From the NCBI GenBank assembly GCA_963816065.1, contig CAWFJG010000007.1, positions 367,661 through 431,660 on the forward strand: a DNA stretch of 64,000 nt, written 5' to 3'. A model generated the notes under the pieces. That model did no database searches. It saw only the letters and a list, made by a program, of their open reading frames with translations, and was not told the DNA's origin. Origin of the DNA: Roseiarcus sp963816065 (GTDB lineage: Bacteria; Pseudomonadota; Alphaproteobacteria; Rhizobiales; Beijerinckiaceae). Position 1 is the stretch's first letter. Every line of letters starts with the position of its first letter. Below are positions 1-10,350 of the stretch, piece after piece. The translations under genes and the position numbers were made by a program.

Positions 1-1060
1 TCAGCGCAAGGCCGAGCAGGCCGCGGGGCAGGAACAGGGTGACGAGGACGAACAGGCCGCCGAGCCCGTAGAGCCAGTATTCGGGGAAAGCGCCGGTGAA
101 CAAGGTCTTGGCGAAATTGACGGCGATGGCGCCGATCGCCGCGCCGACCAGCGTCGCCCGGCCGCCGACCGCGACCCAGATCACGGCCTCGATCGAATTG
201 CCGGGCGCGAACTCGCTCGGGTTGATGATGCCGACCTGGGGCACATAGAGCGCGCCGGCGACGCCCGCCATCACCGCCGAGACGACGAAGGCGAACAGCT
301 TGTAGTTCTCGACCCGATAGCCGATGAAGCGCATGCGGCTTTCGGCGTCGCGGACCGCCATCAGCGCCTTGCCGTATTTCGAGCCGATGATCGCCCGGCG
401 CGACCCAATAGGCGAGGATGAGCGCGATCGCGCTCGCCGAAAACAGCGCCGCCTTGGTCGAGGCGGACTGCAGCGAGAAGCCGAGCAGGTCCTTGAAATC
501 GGTGAGGCCATTGTTGCCGCCGAAGCCGAAGTCGTTGCGGAAGAACTCCTTGAACAGGGCGAAAGTCATCGCCTGGGTGATGATCGACAGATAGACGCCG
601 GTGACCCGCGAGCGGAAGGCGAACCAGCCGAAGGCGAGCGCCAGCAGGCCCGGAACCAGCACGACCATCAGCATGGCGTAGGGGAACCAGTTGAAGCCCC
701 ACCAGGCGACCGGCAGCGCCTTCCAGTTCAGGAACACCATGAAATCCGGCAGGATCGGATTGGCGTAGACGCCGCGCGTGCCGATCTGGCGCATCAGATA
801 CATGCCCATCGCGTAGCCACCGAGCGCGAAGAAGGCGCCGTGGCCGAGCGACAGGATGCCGCAATAGCCCCAGACGAGATCGAGCGCGACGGCGAGGATC
901 GCGTAGCAAAGGTACTTGCCGAACAGCTGCACCAGATAGGGCGGGATGTTGAACGGCGAATCGGCGGGCGTCGCCAGCGACAGGACCGGCACCGCGATCG
1001 CGGCGGCGGCGAGGAGGAGCGACGAAGGCGAGACCGATGCGGTCGAGCTGGGCCGCTCAT
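1..1060 (-). CDS. urtC: Urea ABC transporter permease UrtC (partial, frameshifted)
   Basis: Inner-membrane permease of the urea ABC importer; the C-terminus lies beyond the left edge. Conserved UrtC stretches can be read on the minus strand, such as GYCGILSLGHGAFFALGGYA near 840-890 and VRDAESRMRFIGYRVE near 310-360. They are not in one frame: the frame changes near 395-405, and the body is out of frame with the ATG at 1060, so there is a second shift within the first 20 codons or a different start. That ATG overlaps the urtB stop (ATGA), the usual coupling in urt operons. Membrane helices are evident. The family is clear; whether the gene is really broken is doubtful, because neighbouring genes show the same kind of single-base shifts. 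Confidence 0.85.
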
Positions 1061-2671
1061 GCTTCCACCGCCCGGCCCTTGAGCGCGAACATGCCGCGCG
1101 GCCGCTTCTGGATGAACAGGATGATGACGACCAGGAGGACGATCTGGCCCTGCACGGCGCCGATCAGCGGCTCGAGGATCTTGTTGGCGACGCCGATCAT
1201 CAAGGCGCCGAGCGCGGTTCCCCACAGGTTGCCGACGCCGCCGAACACCACCACCATGAAGCTGTCGATGATGTAGCCCTGGCCGAGGTTGGGCGAGACG
1301 TTGTCGATCTGCGACAGGGCGACGCCGGCGATTCCCGCGACGCCCGAGCCGAGCCCGAAGGCGAGCATGTCGACCCGGGCTGTCGATATGCCCATCGCCG
1401 CCGCCATGCGGCGGTTCTGGGTGACGGCGCGCATCTGCAGGCCAAAGCTGCGTGGCGCGCAGCACGAGCTGCAACCCGGCGAAGACCACGATCGCCAGCA
1501 CGATGATCCAGAGCCGGTTGGTGGTGATCTCGAGCCCGCCGGCATGGAACGCGCCGGACATGAACGGCGGGTTGGAGACCAGCCGGTTGTTCGGGCCGAA
1601 CAGGCTCCGCACCGCCTGCTGCAGGATCAGCGACACGCCCCAGGTGGCGAGCAGGGTCTCGAGCGGCCGGGTATAGAGATAGCGGATGATCAGCCGCTCG
1701 ATCAGGATGCCGACGATCGCCGCGACGATAAACGCCAAAGGTATGGCGAAGGCGAGCGACCAGCCCTGCAGCGAAGGCGGCAGGAGCATCTGGACGACGT
1801 AGGTGGCGTAGGCGCCAAGCATCACCATCTCGCCATGCGCCATGTTGATCACGCCCATGACGCCGAAGGTGATGGCCAGGCCGATCGCGGCGAGCAGCAG
1901 CACCGACGAAGCGGAGAGGCCGTACCAGAGGTCCTGCGCTGCGCTCCAGAACATGAGCTGGGTGCGGATCGAGGACAAAGCCGCGTCGGCGGCGGCCTTG
2001 ACCTGCGGATCGGCCGTCTTCTGGTCGAGCGAATTGAGCAGGTTCTGCGCGTCCTGGTCGCCGCGGGCTTTGAGCGCCTCGATCGCGGACAGCCGATCGG
2101 CGGAAGTCGCCTGGTCGCTGGTGGCGACAATCGCCGCGACAGCGAGCTTCAGCACACCAGCCACGCGCGGGTCGCTTTCCTTGCCGAGCTGGGCTTTGAG
2201 CGCCGGAAGCGCCTTGGCGTCACGGGTCCGGAACACGTCGCCGGCTGCAGCGAGCCGCTTTTCCGGATCGGCATTGGCAAGCGTCAGCGAGCCGGTCGCG
2301 CCCTGGATCGCGGTTCGTAATGCGTTGTTGACCCTCACCTTCTTGAAGGCGTCGGGGTTGACGACCGGGGCGCCGGTCTTGGCGTCGACCACAGAGCCGC
2401 TCGCCGTGCGATAGGCGACGACGTGATCGGCCGGATCGATCAGCAGGCGGTTGTCGCCGAGCGCGTCGAGAATCGCCGAAGCTTGCGGCGGCGCGGCGGC
2501 GGTCAGCTGATTGATCGCCTTCAAAGTATCGGGAAACTTGTCGGTGAGAAACAGCGCCAGCGCATCGTCGAGGCCATCGGCCCGCGCCGCGCCGGCACAA
2601 GCGAGGCCGCCGAAGAGGGCGAGAACGATGAGCGCGAACGCGAGCGCGCTTCGGCGAACGGCGGAAAGCAA
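1057..2671 (-). CDS. urtB: Urea ABC transporter permease UrtB (frameshifted)
   Basis: LivH-like permease of the urea importer. The protein starts (TTG at 2671) with a signal-peptide-like segment, followed by about 200 soluble residues, the long periplasmic N-terminal extension typical of UrtB, and then a multi-helix permease domain containing GLAITFGVMGVINMAHGEM. Near 1450 one extra base after LRAT moves the frame; the remainder (FGLQMRAVTQNRRMA to the stop) continues in another frame to 1057. Joining the two gives about 540 residues, normal for the family. It lies 86 bases downstream of urtA with a hairpin in the gap and overlaps urtC. The single-base shift looks like a sequence error, but a real disruption cannot be excluded. 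Confidence 0.88.
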
Positions 2672-2705
2672 TCGGGCCTCGTGTGCTGGGCTCGGTTCTG
2701 AAGGG

Positions 2706-2734
2706 CCCTCCCCCGCGAAAGACGCGGGAGAGGG
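2706..2734 (-). repeat. Hairpin between urtA and urtB
   Basis: A 12-base arm pairs with its complement (11 of 12 positions) around a 6-base loop (AAAGAC) in the urtA-urtB gap. There is no T-run, so it is more likely an intergenic repeat or an mRNA stem that protects the abundant urtA message than a strong terminator. A related CCCTCTCC/GGAGAGGG hairpin lies between boxA and boxC at 34263-34283. Confidence 0.6.
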
Positions 2735-2757
2735 ACTGCGATTTTGGGGTCAGCCGG

Positions 2758-4059
2758 TCAGCCGCCGCACTTGCCGGTCTTCACGTTGAAGTTGCCGCAG
2801 GACATGGGCGGACGCCAATCGGCAATGAGGTCGCGCGAGCCCTCGAGATACGGCGACCATTCCTGCGCCACGACGGTGCCCGGCGTCTGCCAGACGGTAT
2901 TGAGCTGGCCGTCGGCCTGGATCTCGCCGATGTAGACGGGCTTGGTGATGTGGTGGTTCGGCATCATCGTCGACAGCCCGCCCGTGAGGTTCGGCACCGA
3001 GACGCCGATCATCGCGGGAATGACCTTGTCCGGCTCGAAGCTCTGGGCTTTCTCGACCCCCTTCACCCACATGTTGAAGCCGATGTAGTGCGCTTCCATC
3101 GGGTCGTTGGTGGTGCGGTTCGCCTTTTTGGTGAATGCGTGCCACTTGTCGATGAACGCCTTGTTCTCGGGCGTATCGATCGACTCGAAATAGTTCCACG
3201 CGGCGAGATGGCCGACCAGCGGCTTGGTGTCGAGGCCGGCGAGTTCCTCTTCGCCGACCGAGAACGCCACGACCGGAATGTCAGTCGCCTTGATGCCCTG
3301 GTTGCCGAGCTCCTTGTAGAACGGCACGTTGGCGTCGCCGTTGATGGTCGAAACGACCGCCGTCTTCTTGCCGGCCGAGCCGAAAGCCTTGATCTTCGAC
3401 ACCTCGGTCTGCCAGTCGGAGAATCCGAACGGCGTGTAATTGATCATGATGTCTTCGGCTGGAACCCCCTTTAGCTTCAGATAAGCCTCGAGGATCTTGT
3501 TGGTCGTGCGCGGATAGACGTAGTCGGTGCCCTCGAGCACCCAGCGTTTCACCGAGCCGCCGTCCGGGCTCATCAGATAATCGACGGCGGGGATAGCCTG
3601 CTGGTTGGGCGCCGCGCCGGTATAGAAGACGTTGCGCTCCGACTCCTCACCCTCATACTGCACCGGATAAAACAGGATCGAGTTTTCTTCCTTGAACACG
3701 GGCAACACGGACTTGCGCGACACCGAGGTCCAGCAGCCGAACACAACTGAGACCTTGTCCTTCTCGATCAATTCCTTGGCCTTTTCGGCGAACAGCGGCC
3801 AGTTGGACGCCGGGTCGACGACCACCGCTTCGAGTTTCTTGCCGAGCACGCCACCCTTCTTGTTCTGCTCGTCGATCAGCATCAGCATGACGTCTTTGAG
3901 CGTGGTCTCGCTGATCGCCATCGTCCCGGACAGCGAATGCAGGATGCCGATCTTGATCGTATCGTCGGCCGCCCAGGCGGTCGCCGTCGCGCCCAAGGCA
4001 AGCGCGCCGCCCATCAGCGCCCCCGCCGCACGCGAAATCAGTTTCTTAGTCAAGGACAT
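2758..4059 (-). CDS. urtA: Urea ABC transporter substrate-binding protein UrtA
   Basis: Periplasmic urea-binding protein of the UrtABCDE importer, about 433 residues, intact. The chosen start (MSLTKKLIS, ATG at 4059) has a GAGG motif about 9 bases upstream and gives a proper signal peptide ending near TAWA-ADD at residue 30; an in-frame start 32 codons further upstream has no such support. After the signal come IKIGILHSLSGTMAISE, the WTSVSRKSVLPVFKEEN region and a C-terminal PMSCGNFNVKTGKCGG tail, all typical of UrtA. It is the first gene of the urt operon. Such operons are generally under nitrogen control, but I see no specific site. The only urease-related gene in the window, ureG, is 36 kb away. 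Confidence 0.96.
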   Translation of the reverse strand: MSLTKKLISRAAGALMGGALALGATATAWAADDTIKIGILHSLSGTMAISETTLKDVMLMLIDEQNKKGGVLGKKLEAVVVDPASNWPLFAEKAKELIEKDKVSVVFGCWTSVSRKSVLPVFKEENSILFYPVQYEGEESERNVFYTGAAPNQQAIPAVDYLMSPDGGSVKRWVLEGTDYVYPRTTNKILEAYLKLKGVPAEDIMINYTPFGFSDWQTEVSKIKAFGSAGKKTAVVSTINGDANVPFYKELGNQGIKATDIPVVAFSVGEEELAGLDTKPLVGHLAAWNYFESIDTPENKAFIDKWHAFTKKANRTTNDPMEAHYIGFNMWVKGVEKAQSFEPDKVIPAMIGVSVPNLTGGLSTMMPNHHITKPVYIGEIQADGQLNTVWQTPGTVVAQEWSPYLEGSRDLIADWRPPMSCGNFNVKTGKCGG

Positions 4060-4245
4060 GGATGACCTCGTGGAATGCGCCCCTGTCGCGGGGCGGTCGC
4101 AGCCTGGCCCCGCAGGAGCCGCGGCGAAGTGACGCAACGAGCATGCCAGCGGCATTAACGGCGGATTTGCCAGAGGAGTGCCGAAAAACGGGCCGAGGCG
4201 CCGAAAATTTGTTCATTCGGCATGCAACCAGCGAGGTGCGGCGCC

Positions 4246-4941
4246 TTATGCCTCAGCAGCGCGGTAGCCGACGCCGGGTTCGGTCTTGACGATCCTCGGC
4301 GCAGTCGGGTCCCGCTCGATCTTCGCCCTGAGCTGACCGATGAAGACGCGAAGATATTGCGTATCCTCGGTATGGGCGCGGCCCCAGACGGCGGACAGGA
4401 TCTGGCGATGGGTCACGACGCGCCCCGCGTTGCGGAACAGGATCGCCAGCAGATCGTATTCCTTCGGCGTAAGCTTCACGGGCGCGCCGTCGCGTGTCAC
4501 CAGCCGCCGCTCGAAATCGAGCGCAACGCCGTTGATCTCGACCCGCAGCGTCGGCTGCGCCTCGGTCGCCCTGTGGCGCAGCGCCGCGCGCAGCCGCGCC
4601 GTCAATTCGCCGATGCCGAAGGGTTTTTCGACATAGTCGTCGGCGCCGAGGTCAAGCGCCTCGATTTTATCCGACTCGCGATCGCGAGCGGAAAGTACGA
4701 TCACCGGCGTCTGCGAAAACGCGCGGATATCACGCAGCACGTCCTTGCCGTCACGGTCAGGCAGGCCGAGGTCGAGAACGATCACGGCCGGCGCTCCGGT
4801 GACCGCCATGCGCAAGGCCTCGGCGCCGGTCTCCGCCGACACGACGTCGTAGCCGGCCGCCGTCAGGGCGACATGCAGCAGGCGCTGAATTTGCGGCTCG
4901 TCGTCGACCACGAGAATCCGATCGCCCCTGCCCGGATTCAT
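4246..4941 (-). CDS. kdpE: Two-component response regulator KdpE
   Basis: OmpR-family response regulator that activates the kdp operon when phosphorylated by KdpD. Residues 1-120 form a receiver domain with the acidic pair VVDDE, the phosphate-accepting aspartate in VLDLGLPD, and the lysine in VEKPFG. Residues 130-231 form a winged helix (LTPKEYDLLAILFRNAGRVVTH, then VGYRAAEA). The length of 231 residues is standard. The start overlaps the kdpD stop (ATGA at 4938-4941), so the two are translationally coupled. It is the last gene of the operon. Confidence 0.96.
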   Translation of the reverse strand: MNPGRGDRILVVDDEPQIQRLLHVALTAAGYDVVSAETGAEALRMAVTGAPAVIVLDLGLPDRDGKDVLRDIRAFSQTPVIVLSARDRESDKIEALDLGADDYVEKPFGIGELTARLRAALRHRATEAQPTLRVEINGVALDFERRLVTRDGAPVKLTPKEYDLLAILFRNAGRVVTHRQILSAVWGRAHTEDTQYLRVFIGQLRAKIERDPTAPRIVKTEPGVGYRAAEA

Positions 4942-7639
4942 GCGCCGGGCTTCGAGGCGATCTCGGCAGGCTCGGCCGCCGGAAGGCGAATGACGATGCG
5001 GGTGCCCCTGCGGCGCACTGCGGGGCTCTGCGCAGCGATCGATCCGCCCATAGCCTGAATCAGTCCACGGCAGATCGACAGGCCGAGGCCCGTGCCGGGC
5101 TTGCGCCCGTCGGCCCGGCCGCCGCGGTAGAACTTCTCGAAAATCCTGTCGAGATCGGCGGGTTTCACCCCGGGCCCTTCGTCGGTGACGCTAAGGACGA
5201 CATCGTCGCCGTCCTTGCGGCCGTGGATGGCGGCGCCGCCGTCCGCAGCGTATTTGTGGGCATTGTCGAGCAGGTTGAACAGCACTTGCTCGAGCAGCCT
5301 GTCGTCGCCGCGCACAAACGGCAGGTCGGGGGCGAGGTTGACTTTGACCGGCTGCTTGGGGAAGGCCTTGCGGCTGCGCTCGACCGCACCCTGCACGACG
5401 TCGGCGATATCAACCAGATCGCGGTTGACCTTGAGGCCGCCCGCCTCGATGCGCGACATGTCCAGGAGGTTGGCGACAAAGCGCGACAGGCGCGCCGTCT
5501 CCTCCTCGATGGAGGACAGAAGCTCGGTCCGCTCCTCCGGCTGCATCTTGTCGCCGAGCGCCCGCAGCGAGGTGGCAGCCCCGGAGATCGCCGACAGCGG
5601 CGTGCGCAGGTCGTGTGAGAGCGAGGCGAGCAGCGCGTTGCGCACCTTCTCGTTCTCCTGCATCGCGGCAGAGTCGACCGCCTCGCGCGCGAGCAGGACG
5701 CGATCGAGCGCAATCGCCGTCTGGTTGAGAATCGAGGCGAGCGCCCGTTCGTCGTCGCCGGAGATAGGCTGGTCGGGTGAGTGCGGCTCGAAACCACAGA
5801 CCGCGATCGGTCCGCGCGCGGCGACGAGCGGGCGGAACTGAAAATCGACGTTCGGCAGCGTGCCGGTGCCCCAGCCCGCCGGCTCGTTCTTCTGTTGCGC
5901 CCAGCGGGCGGCGGTCATGGCGGTCGCGTCGAGCTGGGCGTCGGGCGGCCAAGCGGCGGAAAGGTTGAGCTCCTCGCCTTCCCCCACCAGCAATACGATT
6001 CGGCCGCCGAACATGGAATGCAGGTGGGCCGCCGCCGCCCAGAGCACGTCGTCCGCGTTGGAGGCGCCCGAGAGCTTGCGCGAATAGTCGTAGAGCGACC
6101 GCATGATGTCGGCGTTCTTGATCACGCCTTCGCGCTGGTCGCGCACGCGTCCCGTCATAGACCCAGTCAGAACCGAGACGCCCAGGAAAATCAACAGGGC
6201 GAACAATTCCTGCGGCTGGGCGACGGTGAAGGTGTAGAGCGGCGGAATGAAGAAAAAGTTGAAGGCGACGAAAGAGAGGAACGACGCAATCACCGCCGCT
6301 CGCGTGCCGAAGCGCATGCCGGTGAACAGCACGGCGGCGAGAAAGATCATCGACAAGTTGGGCAGCTTCAACGCCGCGGTCAGCGCCTCCCCGACCAGAA
6401 CCGCGCAGGCGACCGAGCCGGCCGCTATACCGACCTCTTTCCCGAGCCCCTTCGCGTTCATGGCCAGTTTCGGCAGAGGCCGCTTGTTGTGCCTCGCCTC
6501 CTCGTGCGGCACGATATGGACTTCGATCGTGCCGCAGCGGCGCATGATTGCGTCCGGCAAAGAGTGGCCGATGAGGCGCGCCAGGGTTCCCGCGTTGGAC
6601 TGGCCGAGCACGATCTGGGTCACATTCTCGCGCCGAGCGAGCCGCAAATCCCCTCGGGGAAATCATCGCCCTGGAGTCGAGTCGTGTCGCCGCCAAGCCG
6701 CTCGGCCAGCCCGAACGTCTTGGCGATCTGGGTAGCCCTTTCGGCGTCGTTGATGTGGCCGACCGGCTCGATATAGACGGCCGTCCAGGCGGCGTTGAGC
6801 GAAGTCGCCAGTTGGGCGGCGCGCCGCACGACCCGCTCGGAGACCTCATCTGCGCCGACGCAGGCAAGCAGTCGTTCGGAAGCGCCCCACGGACCCTCGA
6901 TCGCCTTCTGCCGAAGGTAGTCGACCATCTGGTCGTCGACCCTGTCCGCAGTACGCCGTAAGGCGAGTTCGCGCAGCGCGGTCAGATTTCCTACGGTGAA
7001 GAAGTTCTGGATCGCGCGCCGCGCCGTCTCGGGGACATAGACCTTGCCCTCGTTGAGACGCTGGATGAGTTCGTCGGGCGTTATGTCGACCAGAACAACG
7101 TCGGCAGCCTCCTGGAGCACCCGATCGGGCACGGTCTCGCGGACGACGACGCCTGTAATGCGGGAGACGATGTCGGCGAGGCTTTCGAGGTGCTGGATGT
7201 TGAGCGCGGTCCAGACGTCGATGCCGGCCGCAATCAGCTCCTGGACGTCTTGCCAGCGTTTGGGATGGCGGCTCTCCGGCGCGTTGGTGTGGGCGAGTTC
7301 GTCGACGACGATCAGCTTCGGCTTGCGTTCGAGCGCCGCGTCGATGTCGAATTCGGCGATGGCCCGGCCGCGATAATCCACAATGCGGCGCGGCAGGACC
7401 TCGAGTCCCTCGAGCAGCGCGCCCGTCTCGGCGCGTCCATGCGTCTCGACCAGACCGACAACGACGTCGGCGCCCTCGTCCTTCAGCCGCCGTGCGCTGA
7501 GCAGCATAGCGTAGGTCTTGCCCACCCCCGGCGCAGCGCCAAGGAACACCTTGAGCCGACCGGACGTCTCCTTGCGAAATGCCGCCAGAAGTGCGTCCGG
7601 ATCCGGGCGTCCTTGATCGTCTCGACTCGTTCGGGCCAT
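4938..7639 (-). CDS. kdpD: Sensor histidine kinase KdpD (one frameshift)
   Basis: Membrane sensor kinase for K+ limitation and turgor. The N-terminal part has the KdpD Walker-A-like motif GAAPGVGKT at residues 34-42, VVDELAHTNAPESRHPKRWQDV, and then a universal-stress-like domain. The second part has four membrane helices (SMIFLAAVLFTGMRFG to FNFFFIPPLYTF), a GAF-like region, the phosphorylated histidine in SHDLRTPLSAI, and HATPase motifs (DNAHKYA, GTGLGLSI). The frame changes near 6650, where a four-C run on the coding strand appears one base short; joined, the protein is about 900 residues, the normal KdpD size. It starts 16 bases after kdpC. If the shift were real, sensor and kinase would be separate proteins, but a homopolymer error is more likely. 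Confidence 0.93.
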
Positions 7640-7655
7640 CGTAGCTCACAATCGG

Positions 7656-8261
7656 CTATGATGGTTTTAGCCTATCCAGCGCCAAATTCAGCCGCAAAAC
7701 ATTTACCCTCGGCTCGCCAATGAAGCCGAGCGCCGGAAGCTCGATCGACGCATCCACCAGGGCGCGCACCGCGGCCTCCTCGAAGCGGCGCGCCTTCGCT
7801 ACTGCGGGAACCTGGGCAAGAGCATTCGCGGGCGTTATTTCGGGATCGAGCCCGGACGCCGACGTGGTAATCGCGTCCGCGGGAACGGGCCCCGCGCCGT
7901 ACCGGGATCTCCAGGTCCCTGCTGCGCTCTTCACCCGGTCGACGAGCTTCTGCGACGTGGGCCCAAGGTTCGACGCGCCCGAATTGGCGGCGTTGTAAGG
8001 AGCGTCGATCGTTTTGGACGAGTCGTTCGGGTCCGTGTCGGTCGTCGCCGACGGACGCGGGTGGAAGTAGCGATCGGTTCTGAAATTCTGACCGATCAGC
8101 GCCGAGCCGACAATGGCGCCTTCCTTCTCGATCAGGCTGCCATTCGCCTGGCGCGGGAACGCAAGTTGCGCGAGTCCAGTGACGGCGAGCGGGTAAACGA
8201 GCCCGGTTAGCGCCGAGAACAGGATGAGCAGCACGACCGCCGGTCGTATGTGTTGAAGCAT
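7656..8261 (-). CDS. kdpC: K+-transporting ATPase subunit KdpC
   Basis: Small subunit of the KdpFABC K+ pump, 201 residues. One N-terminal membrane helix (AVVLLILFSALTGLVYPLAVTG) is followed by a periplasmic domain with the family signatures GSALIGQNF, YFHPRPSA, and DAITTSASGLDPEITPANA. It lies 13 bases after kdpB and 16 bases before kdpD, so it belongs to the same transcript. The gene is intact, full length, and shows nothing unusual. Confidence 0.97.
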   Translation of the reverse strand: MLQHIRPAVVLLILFSALTGLVYPLAVTGLAQLAFPRQANGSLIEKEGAIVGSALIGQNFRTDRYFHPRPSATTDTDPNDSSKTIDAPYNAANSGASNLGPTSQKLVDRVKSAAGTWRSRYGAGPVPADAITTSASGLDPEITPANALAQVPAVAKARRFEEAAVRALVDASIELPALGFIGEPRVNVLRLNLALDRLKPS

Positions 8262-8274
8262 AGGTCGCCCCTTT

Positions 8275-10331
8275 TCAGGTCAGATGCAGCGCGGCGAGGA
8301 TGAGGTCGATTGCCTTGATGCCGATGAACGGCAGGATCAGGCCGCCAAGGCCGTAAACGAGCAGGTTGCGCCGAAGCAACGCCGCGGCGCCGACCGGGCG
8401 GTAGGCGACCCCCTTCAGCGCCAGCGGGATCAGCGCGATGATAATCAGCGCGTTGAAGATCACCGCCGACAGGATCGCGGACTGGGGCGATGCGAGCCGC
8501 ATCACGTTCAAGGCGCCGAGTTCGGGATAGGTCGCAAGGAACAGCGCCGGCAGGATGGCGAAGTACTTTGCGACGTCGTTGGCGATCGAGAAGGTCGTCA
8601 GCGAGCCGCGCGTCATCAAGAGCTGCTTGCCGATCTCCACGATCTCGATGAGCTTGGTCGGACTGGAGTCGAGGTCGACCATGTTGCCCGCCTCGCGCGC
8701 CGCCTGCGTGCCGGTCTGCATGGCGACGCCGACATCGGCCTGGGCGAGCGCGGGGGCGTCGTTGGTGCCGTCGCCGCACATGGCGATGAGCCGGCCGCCG
8801 AACTGCTCCTTGCGGATGTAGCTCAGCTTGTCCTCGGGCGTCGCCTCGGCGAGGAAGTCGTCGACGCCTGCCTCCGAGGCGATCGCGGCGGCGGTGAGCG
8901 GGTTGTCGCCTGTCACCATGACCGTGCGGATGCCCATGGCGCGCAGCGCGGCGAAGCGCTCCTTGATGCCAGGCTTCACAATGTCCTTCAGTTGGACGAC
9001 GCCGAGCAGCCTGCCGCGGTCAGCGACCGCAAGCGGCGTGCCGCCCGACGTGGCGACCCGTTCGACCGCCTGGCGGAACTCCTGCGGCGTGTTGTCGATC
9101 GTAATCTTCAGGTAACGCAGAATCGAATCGATGGCGCCTTTGCGGATGGAGCGGGCGCCGACATCGACGCCGGAAATACGGGTCTGGGCGGCGAAGGGCA
9201 CGACTTTGGTTTCGGCGGGATCGAAGCCGGGTTCCGGCAGACCGAATTCGCCCTTGGCGAGCGCCACGATGGATCGGCCCTCCGGCGTTTCGTCGGCGAG
9301 GCTCGAGGCAAGCGCGGCGGCGGCAAGGGACTTCGGTCTGACCCCCCGACCGGCAGGAACTCTGTCGCCATGCGGTTGCCGAAGGTAATCGTGCCCGTCT
9401 TGTCGAGGAGCAGGGTATCGACGTCGCCCGCCGCCTCGACGGCGCGGCCCGACGTGGCGATGACGTTGAAGCGGATCAGCCGGTCCATGCCGGCGATGCC
9501 GATAGCTGACAAGAGGCCGCCGATGGTCGTCGGAATGAGGCAGACCAGGAGGGCGATGAGCACGGTCGCCGACAACTGCGTCCCGGAGTACTTGGCGATC
9601 GGCCAGAGCGTCACACAGACGATCAGGAAAATCAGGGTCAGGCCGGAGAGCAGGATCGACAGCGCCAGTTCGTTTGGCGTCTTCTGCCGCTCCGCGCCTT
9701 CGACCAGCGCTATCATCCGATCGATGAAGGTCGAGCCTGGCGCGGCCGTGATCCTCACCTTGATGAAGTCGGAGAGAACCGTCGTTCCGCCAGTGACTGC
9801 CGAACGATCGCCTCCGGCCTCGCGAATGACCGGCGCGGATTCGCCGGTGATCGCTGATTCGTTGACCGAAGCGACACCTTCGAGAATCTCGCCATCGCTG
9901 GGAATGATATCGCCGGCCTCGACCAGAACGACATCGTGCAGCTTGAGGTCGAGCGCGTTCACGGTCTGAACCGGGCCGTTCAGGTTGTCGGGATCGACGT
10001 AGCGCCTGGCCGGCGTGTCGGTGCGCGTCTTGCGCAACGCATCGGCCTGAGCCTTGCCGCGCCCCTCGGCGACCGCCTCGGCAAAATTGGCGAACAGCAC
10101 CGTGAACCAGAGCCACGCGGCGATCTGACCGGAGAACGCGGCCTGCCCGTTGTGAGCGAAAATGTCGCGCACGAACAGGACGGTGACGACCGCCGAGACG
10201 ACCTCGGTCACGAAGATAACTGGGTTCTTGGCGAGAGCCCGGGGATCGAGCTTGCGCACGGCGTCGATTGCCGCTGCGGCGATGATCCGAGTGTCGAACA
10301 GGCTCTGCGGTTTCGGCTTGTGGGAAGACAT
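8275..10331 (-). CDS. kdpB: K+-transporting P-type ATPase KdpB (one frameshift)
   Basis: Catalytic P-type ATPase subunit of the Kdp pump. It has the actuator motif ITGES, the phosphorylation motif DKTGTITFGN, the N-domain, MVTGDNPLTAAAIA, CGDGTNDAPALAQADVGVAM, and C-terminal membrane helices. The frame changes at a run of six C on the plus strand (9342-9347), just after EFLPVGG; an adjusted run joins it to ASSLADETPEGRSIVALAK. Joined, the protein is about 685 residues, the usual size. The shift falls shortly after the catalytic aspartate and would be lethal to function if real. The homopolymer context points to a sequencing indel. Confidence 0.94.
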
Positions 10332-10350
10332 GAGAACCGCGCCCTTCCGA